A stretch of DNA of 64,000 bases from Modestobacter sp. VKM Ac-2986 (GTDB taxonomy: Bacteria > Actinomycetota > Actinomycetes > Mycobacteriales > Geodermatophilaceae). Below are positions 58,847 to 64,000 of the stretch, piece after piece. A model generated the notes under the pieces. The model saw nothing but the letters and a program-made list of their open reading frames with translations. It did not search any database and was not told where the DNA came from. The number at the start of each line of letters is the position of its first letter. The stretch's first letter is position 1. The stretch lies in the NCBI RefSeq assembly GCF_026967795.1, contig NZ_JAPVBH010000005.1, forward strand, positions 248,771 through 312,770. The letters run 5' to 3'. The translations under genes and the position numbers were made by a program.

Positions 58847-60718
58847 TCAGACCAGGCTGTCGGCCCAGGCGCGGTGCAGGTCGGCGAACCGGCCGGTGCC
58901 GCCCACCAGCTCGGCGGGGGAGCCGTCCTCGACGATCCGCCCGGCCTCCATCACCAGCACCCGGTCGGCGAACTCCACGGTGGACAGCCGGTGGGCGATG
59001 ATCAGCGCCGTCCGGTCGGCCAGCAGGGTGCGCAGCGCCTCCTGCACCAGTCGCTCGCTGGGCACGTCCAGGGAGCTGGTGGCCTCGTCGAGCACCAGCA
59101 CCGCCGGGTCGGCGAGGAACGCGCGGGCGAAGCTGACCAGCTGCCGCTGCCCAGCCGACAGCCGGCCGCCGCGCTTGCGGACGTCGGTGTCGTAGCCCTC
59201 GGGGAGCGCGCGGATGAAGCCGTCGGCGCCGATCGCCCGGGCCGCCGCCTCGATCTCGGTGCGGTCGGCGTCGGGCCGGCCGAACCCGATGTTGTCCGCG
59301 ATCGACCCGGAGAACAGGAAGCTCTCCTGGGTCACCATGACCACCGCGCGCCGCAGGTCGGCGTCGGCCAGGCGGGTGAGGGACACCCCGTCGAGCCGCA
59401 CCACGCCGTCGCCGGGGTCGTAGAAGCGGGCCGCCAGCCGCGCCAGCGTCGACTTGCCGGCCCCGGTCGCCCCGACCAGCGCGACCGTCTGCCCGGCCGG
59501 GATGGTCAGGTCCAGGCCCGGCAGCACGGTCGCGGCGCCGTACCCGAACCGGACGCCGTCGAAGACGACCTCCCCGGCGATGGGCGCCGGCAGCGGGTGC
59601 GGGTCGGCCGGCTCGGGCACCGTGGAGCGCTCCTCGAGCACCCCGGACAGCTTCTCCAGCGCCGCGGTCGCCGACTGGTAGCTGTTGTAGAACATCGCGA
59701 TGTCCTGCAGCGGGTCGAAGAACCGGCGCAGGTAGAGCAGGAACGCGGTGAGCACACCGACCTGGATGTCACCGTCCATCACCCGCACGGCGCCGTAGCC
59801 GAGCACCGCCACGGTGATGACGTTGCCGATCATCGTGACCGCCGGGACGAAGACCGCGATCAGCCAGAACGCCCGGTGGTTGGCCTGCCGGTTCTCCTCG
59901 TTGAGCCGGGCGTGCAGCTCGTCGTTGCGCGGCTCCCGGCGGAAGGCCTGGACCGCGCGGATGCCGCCGAAGGTCTCGGTGAACTGCACGATCAGCGCCG
60001 CGATCGTCTGCCGGGTGCGCCGGTAGGCGACCGTGGTCTGCCGCTGGAACCAGCGGCCCACCAGGTACAGCAGCGGGAAGCCCAGCAGCGCGACCAGCCC
60101 CAGCGGCAGGTCCAGGAACAGCAGCACCACCCCGATGGTGGTGATGCTGAACAGGGCGGTGAGCAGCCCGTCGAGGCCCTCGTCGAGCAGCTCGGCCAGC
60201 GCCTCGACGTCGCTGGTCAGCCGGCTGATCGTCTTGCCCGAGGTGTAGCGCTCGTGGAAGGACAGCGGCAGCTGCTGCACGTGGGTGAACACCCGCCGGC
60301 GCAGGGCCAGCAGGACCTCCTGCCCGACCCGGCCCGAGCCGGTGAGGAACAGGTAGCGGGAGCCGGTGTCGAGCAGTGCGGCGGCGACCAGCGCCACCGT
60401 CGTCCAGACCAGCGGCCCGGAGTCGCCGTCGAGCAGGGCCGGGACGGCGGAGTCGATCCCGACGCCGATGAGGAAAGGCCCGGCCAGCCAGGCGAGGTTC
60501 TGCACGACGACGACCGCCAGCAGCCACCACAGCGACCGCCGGTGCGGGCGCACCAGCTCCCCGAGCAGCCGCCGCGAGCGGCCGCGCAGGAAGGTGCTGG
60601 CCGAGGCGGTCAGCGCGTCGTCCTCCTCGGTGGACACGCCCCGCCAGTCGGCGTGCGCGTCCGCGGGGGCGCCGCCGGCGGAGGTGGTGGCCGCGGCACC
60701 GGAGCCGGGGCTGGTCAC
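58847..60718 (-). CDS. ABC exporter subunit (TMD-NBD), catalytically complete site
   Basis: A 623-residue half-transporter: six membrane helices then an ATPase. Walker [10 protein letters not shown], signature altered to [11 protein letters not shown], Walker [12 protein letters not shown] with the catalytic Glu, switch IAHRLST. A 45-residue hydrophilic tail precedes the first helix. Paired with the gene directly upstream (GTGA overlap), which has Asp in place of the catalytic Glu, it should form a heterodimer like TM287/288 with one active and one degenerate ATP site. Confidence 0.93.
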   Translation of the reverse strand: MTSPGSGAAATTSAGGAPADAHADWRGVSTEEDDALTASASTFLRGRSRRLLGELVRPHRRSLWWLLAVVVVQNLAWLAGPFLIGVGIDSAVPALLDGDSGPLVWTTVALVAAALLDTGSRYLFLTGSGRVGQEVLLALRRRVFTHVQQLPLSFHERYTSGKTISRLTSDVEALAELLDEGLDGLLTALFSITTIGVVLLFLDLPLGLVALLGFPLLYLVGRWFQRQTTVAYRRTRQTIAALIVQFTETFGGIRAVQAFRREPRNDELHARLNEENRQANHRAFWLIAVFVPAVTMIGNVITVAVLGYGAVRVMDGDIQVGVLTAFLLYLRRFFDPLQDIAMFYNSYQSATAALEKLSGVLEERSTVPEPADPHPLPAPIAGEVVFDGVRFGYGAATVLPGLDLTIPAGQTVALVGATGAGKSTLARLAARFYDPGDGVVRLDGVSLTRLADADLRRAVVMVTQESFLFSGSIADNIGFGRPDADRTEIEAAARAIGADGFIRALPEGYDTDVRKRGGRLSAGQRQLVSFARAFLADPAVLVLDEATSSLDVPSERLVQEALRTLLADRTALIIAHRLSTVEFADRVLVMEAGRIVEDGSPAELVGGTGRFADLHRAWADSLV

Positions 60719-62508
60719 CGGGCACCTCCCTCGCCGGCGCCGGCGAGCTCGGCGGAGCTGGACAGCAGCTCGCGGTAGGCGGGCACCTCGGCGAGCAGGT
60801 CGCTGTGCCGGCCGACCGCGGTGATCCGCCCGTGCTGGAGCAGGGCGACCCGGTCGGCCAGCAGCACGGTGGAGGCCCGGTGCGCGACCACCAGGGCGGT
60901 CGTCTGGGCCAGCACCTCGCGCAGCGCGTGCTCGACGAGCGCCTCGGTGTGCACGTCCAGCGCCGACAGCGGGTCGTCGAGCACCAGCACCGAGGGCCGG
61001 CCCAGCACCGCGCGGGCCAGCGCCAGGCGCTGCCGCTGCCCCCCGGACAGCGACAGCCCCTGCTCGCCGATCCGGGTGTCCAGGCCCCAGGGGAGGTCGT
61101 GCACGAAGTCGGCCTGGGCGACCCGCAGCGCCTCCTCGACGTCGGCCTCGCTGGCCCCCGGACGTCCCAGGGTGACGTTCTCCCGGACGCTCATCGAGAA
61201 CAGCGTCGCCTCCTCGAAGGCGGTGGCGACGACGCTGCGCACCTGGGACAGCGGCAGGTCGCGCACGTCGTGGCCGTCGAGGGTGACCCGGCCGCGGGTC
61301 ACGTCCAGCAGCCGGGGGACCAGGGCGGTGAGCGTGGTCTTGCCCGACCCGGTGGCGCCGACCAGGGCGACCGTCTCGCCGGGGGCGACGTCGAGGTCGA
61401 TGCCGGCCAGCACCGGGTCACCGGCGCCGGGGAAGCGGAAGCCGACGTCCTCGAAGCGCAGCCGGGCCGGCCGGGCGACCTCGGCCGGCTGCACGCCGGG
61501 GGCGTCGGTGACGGTCAGCGGAGCGTCGAGCAGCTCGCCGACCCGGTCGCAGGCGCTGGCGGTCTCCTGGGCCTGGGCCAGCAGGAAGCCCAGCGACAGG
61601 ATCGGCCAGAGCAGCACGGTGAACAGCGCGACGAAGCCGACCAGCCCGCCGACGGTGAGCGCGCCGGTGTTGACCGCGAGGGCGCCGCCGACCAGGACGA
61701 TCGCCAGGGTGATCTGCGGGTGGAACTCGAACATGCACCAGATCACCGCGAGCGTGCGGACCTTGGTCAACTGCAGCTCGCGCAGCCGCAGCGCCTTGCG
61801 GTCGTAGCGGCCGAACACCAGCCCGCTGCGGCCCAGCGACCGGACCACCCGGATGCCCTGCACCGCCTCCTCGACGTCGGTGGCCAGCTCGCCCTGCTCG
61901 TCCTGCACGGCGCGGGACTGGGCGTTGTACCGCTTCTCGAAGCCCAGCCCGAAGGCGATCAGCGGCACGCTGGTGACCAGCACGGCCACCCCCAGCGGCC
62001 AGTAGGTGACCACCAGCAGGGCGCCGACCACCACGCAGGTGACCAGGTTGACCACGAGGAAGACGGCGCCGAAGCCGACGAACCGGCGGATGGTGGACAC
62101 GTCGGAGGTGGCCCGGGACAGCAGCTGCCCCGACGACCAGCCCTCGTGGAAGCCCACCGGCAGCCGCTGCAGCCGCTGGTAGAGGGTGTCGCGCAGGTCG
62201 CGCTCGATGGCCAGGCTGCTGTTGCCCATGGCCCAGCGCCGCAGGAACATCAGCGCCGCCTCGGCCGTGCCGAAGAGCAGGGCCAGACCCAGCAGCGGCA
62301 CCAGGGCGCCCCGGTCACCGTCGGCGATCGGGCCGTCGACGATGCGCCGGGTGAGCAGCGGGACGGCCAGCTGGGCGAGCGTGGCCAGCAGCGCCCCGGT
62401 GAAGGTGAGGGCGATCAGGCCGCGGTACGGCCGGGCGAAGGGCAGCAGTCGCCGCAGGGCCGAGAGCCGCCCCTGCTCGTCGGCGGGGTTCTCGGCAGGC
62501 TGGGTCAT
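60715..62508 (-). CDS. ABC exporter subunit (TMD-NBD), degenerate site
   Basis: A 597-residue half-transporter. Walker A GATGSGKTT, canonical signature LSLSGGQRQRLALAR, but Walker B reads LVLDDPLSALD, with Asp where the catalytic Glu should be. In characterised heterodimers this is the non-hydrolytic subunit, and its partner usually carries the weakened signature, exactly as here (LSAGQ). Substrates may be drugs or lipids. It is the first gene of the two-gene unit. Confidence 0.93.
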   Translation of the reverse strand: MTQPAENPADEQGRLSALRRLLPFARPYRGLIALTFTGALLATLAQLAVPLLTRRIVDGPIADGDRGALVPLLGLALLFGTAEAALMFLRRWAMGNSSLAIERDLRDTLYQRLQRLPVGFHEGWSSGQLLSRATSDVSTIRRFVGFGAVFLVVNLVTCVVVGALLVVTYWPLGVAVLVTSVPLIAFGLGFEKRYNAQSRAVQDEQGELATDVEEAVQGIRVVRSLGRSGLVFGRYDRKALRLRELQLTKVRTLAVIWCMFEFHPQITLAIVLVGGALAVNTGALTVGGLVGFVALFTVLLWPILSLGFLLAQAQETASACDRVGELLDAPLTVTDAPGVQPAEVARPARLRFEDVGFRFPGAGDPVLAGIDLDVAPGETVALVGATGSGKTTLTALVPRLLDVTRGRVTLDGHDVRDLPLSQVRSVVATAFEEATLFSMSVRENVTLGRPGASEADVEEALRVAQADFVHDLPWGLDTRIGEQGLSLSGGQRQRLALARAVLGRPSVLVLDDPLSALDVHTEALVEHALREVLAQTTALVVAHRASTVLLADRVALLQHGRITAVGRHSDLLAEVPAYRELLSSSAELAGAGEGGAR

Positions 62509-62622
62509 GGCGAGCAGAGGCTATGTCGCCGCACCGACAGCTTCGACCGGTTTTACGCCGAGACCGTCTCGGATCGGCTCATGGCCCGTGGAGGACCCGC
62601 GCCGGGCGTGCGGGGAGGTCGT

Positions 62623-63576
62623 TCAGCGGCGGCGGCGGACGCCGAAGACGATGTCCTCCCAAGCCGGGATCCGGGCCCGCGGGTCCTCGGTCTCGCCGTC
62701 CATGAGGGTGCCCAGCACGACGGTCTCCTGGGTGTCCGGGTCGACCTCGTCGTCGTAGGGGCTGCGGGTGTCCTCGGGCAGCTCGGTGCCGTCGAGGTCG
62801 TCGGCACCGGGCGGGACGTCGGCCGGGGTGCCGTCGGCGGGGACGACGTCGCGCACGTGGTCGTCGGCGTCGAACCGGTCCTCGGTGTCGAGCTCCTCGG
62901 CGTCGGTCAGCTCGGCCGCGGGGACCATCGCCATGGACCGGCGGGGGAGCGGCGCGGGCGGGAGGCCGTGCGGGACGTCGGGGACGACGCGCACCAGCCG
63001 GGTGCCCTCGGCGAAGTCCATGGTGGCCGCGTCCAGCGGGGTGACCGTGCGGGCCGGGATGTCGTAGCGCCAGTGCGTCGTGCCGGACTTGTGGCCGGCC
63101 CGCCAGGCGGCGCGCACCTGCCAGGTGCCGTCCTCGCTGCGGTGGGCGTCCCAGCTGACGGCGTCCAGGTCGGCGCCCAGCAGCCGCAGCCGCTCGGCCA
63201 TGAACTGCTCCAGCGGCACGCTGGGCGTGCCCTCGCTCAGCCGGACGCGGGCGCCGCGGGCCTGCTCGGCCACCCGCTCGCGTTCCTGCAGGACGGGGTG
63301 GGCGAAGCGCATGATCCGCTCGACCCGGGTGCCGGAGGACTCCGCGACCTGCTCGGGGGTCTCCCCGGCGCGGATGCGGGCCTGGATCACCCGCGGCGGC
63401 AGGTCGTCGGCCGGGGCGGGCGCGGGCTTGGCGGCCTCGGCACGCAGCAGCTCGCGGAGGCGGTCGTCCAGCGCCAGCTCGAAGCGCTCGCCGTCCCCGG
63501 TCGGGTCGGGCTCGTCCGCGACGAGCACCAGGTGCTCGCCGTCGTCGGAGAGCGCCACGAGGCGCAAGGAGCGCAT
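62623..63576 (-). CDS. sepH: Septation protein SepH
   Basis: Actinobacterial cell-division protein that, in Streptomyces venezuelae, stimulates FtsZ assembly. The 317-residue protein has the conserved N-terminal DUF3071 region (MRSLRLVALSDDGEHLVLV), a helix-turn-helix segment (PRVIQARIRAGETPEQVAESSG, about 60-85), a structured middle and an acidic disordered C-terminal part ending in IPAWEDIVFGVRRRR. The M. tuberculosis orthologue is Rv0883c. The gene stands alone, downstream of a 272-base gap and upstream of the ABC exporter on the same strand. Confidence 0.93.
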   Translation of the reverse strand: MRSLRLVALSDDGEHLVLVADEPDPTGDGERFELALDDRLRELLRAEAAKPAPAPADDLPPRVIQARIRAGETPEQVAESSGTRVERIMRFAHPVLQERERVAEQARGARVRLSEGTPSVPLEQFMAERLRLLGADLDAVSWDAHRSEDGTWQVRAAWRAGHKSGTTHWRYDIPARTVTPLDAATMDFAEGTRLVRVVPDVPHGLPPAPLPRRSMAMVPAAELTDAEELDTEDRFDADDHVRDVVPADGTPADVPPGADDLDGTELPEDTRSPYDDEVDPDTQETVVLGTLMDGETEDPRARIPAWEDIVFGVRRRR

Positions 63577-63848
63577 GGGGGCGACCTCCAGCAGGGGTTC
63601 GGTGCGGGCCCGGGGTACGGACCAGCGTCACGCTATCCGCGCAGCGGGAGGCGGTACCTGCCGACACGCCCGGTGCGGCGCGTCGGCTCGACAGCAGGGG
63701 GCGGCTCGTGGTGAGGGCGCGGTCGCAGTCGGGTCACCCGGCCCCGAGAATGGAGCACCACCGTCATCGGGACGCAACACCCGGTGAGCACGGTGGCACG
63801 TCAGGCGGGCGCAACGGCGCGCCGTACCGGGACAGAGCGGAGGCGCAC

Positions 63849-64000
63849 GTGTGCGGCATCTCGGGTGAGGTCCGGTTCGACGGCGGCGTGGCCGACATGG
63901 CCGCGGTGGCGGCGATGTGCGACCAGTTGCAGCGGCGCGGGCCCGACGGCTCCGGCGGCTGGCAGTCCGGCCCGGTGGCGCTGGGGCACCGCCGGCTGAA
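63849..64000 (+). CDS. Class II glutamine amidotransferase (N-acetylglutaminylglutamine amidotransferase / asparagine synthase-like), 3' truncated
   Basis: Only the first 50 codons are in the window. The protein begins at GTG 63849 with the catalytic Cys2 (MCGISGEVRFDGG), then MCDQLQRRGPDGSGGW and ALGHRRL, the N-terminal nucleophile glutaminase signature. The close match of this start to the enzyme that amidates N-acetylglutaminylglutamine, a compatible solute, makes that the first choice; plain asparagine synthase is the alternative. GGAGG lies six bases upstream. Confidence 0.8.
   Translation, partial: MCGISGEVRFDGGVADMAAVAAMCDQLQRRGPDGSGGWQSGPVALGHRRL

Noticed and set aside
63784-63999. 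A 71-codon plus-strand open frame at the window end
   Set aside because: It is out of frame with the GTG at 63849 that starts an unmistakable MCGI glutaminase N-terminus with a good ribosome site.

Overview
The window is 64 kb of very GC-rich, gene-dense chromosomal DNA. GTG starts are common, as are four-base start/stop overlaps (ATGA, GTGA). Gene content and order are actinobacterial: ispD-ispF-cysS-rlmB, thrC-csp-groEL2, XPB helicase, a DUF2771/MFS/DUF3027/DUF2530 block, and sepH. My best guess is a member of the Geodermatophilaceae (Blastococcus, Modestobacter, Geodermatophilus); this is inferred from base composition, gene content and the palindromic intergenic repeats, not from any database match. 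I see no prophage, insertion sequence, CRISPR array or replication origin.

Layout. 1-3438: isoprenoid (MEP pathway) genes, cysteinyl-tRNA synthetase and a 23S rRNA methyltransferase in one operon. 3683-4053: a guanidine-III riboswitch and the guanidinium exporter it should control. 4058-13735: DUF445 protein, HtrA-like protease, a beta-hydroxyacid-dehydrogenase-like enzyme, tRNA-Thr(TGT), two oxidoreductases, dodecin, a Rieske protein and a Na+/H+ antiporter. 13876-18040: SDR enzyme, RarD-like transporter, and a DUF3263 / LytR_C pair resembling Rv0430-Rv0431 (VirR) of Mycobacterium tuberculosis. 18073-21875: an unusual single polypeptide joining an exported X-Pro-peptidase/CocE-like hydrolase to a cytoplasmic ABC ATPase, followed by its ABC-2 permease. 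21979-26579: HAD phosphatase, SAM riboswitch plus threonine synthase, cold-shock protein, and groEL behind two CIRCE operators.

26765-39633: DUF72, Gfo/Idh/MocA, DUF4031, HD-domain and glucose-6-phosphate dehydrogenase genes, then a set of helicase-related genes (SF2 helicase, XPB, helicase-associated WYL-like protein) with a GNAT and a cyclopropane-fatty-acid synthase between them. 39782-49564: small membrane proteins, two DUF202 proteins, the mycobacteria-like DUF2771/MFS/DUF3027/DUF2530 block, an NCS2 purine permease, a MarR-MFS pair and a 2'-5' RNA ligase-like gene. 49561-64000: a three-gene ABC operon with two different ATPases and an FtsX-type permease, a diguanylate cyclase, an ABC-2-like membrane protein, a renalase-like enzyme, a TrmH-family methyltransferase, a stress-type membrane protein, a heterodimeric ABC exporter, sepH, and the first 50 codons of an N-acetylglutaminylglutamine/asparagine amidotransferase.

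Regulation readable from sequence: two riboswitches (guanidine-III and SAM-I), two CIRCE boxes, many strong intergenic hairpins, and at least three families of palindromic repeats. One family recurs five times, always directly 3' of a stop codon and always in the same orientation relative to that gene. Another occurs as palindromes inside the N-terminal coding region of an ABC permease.
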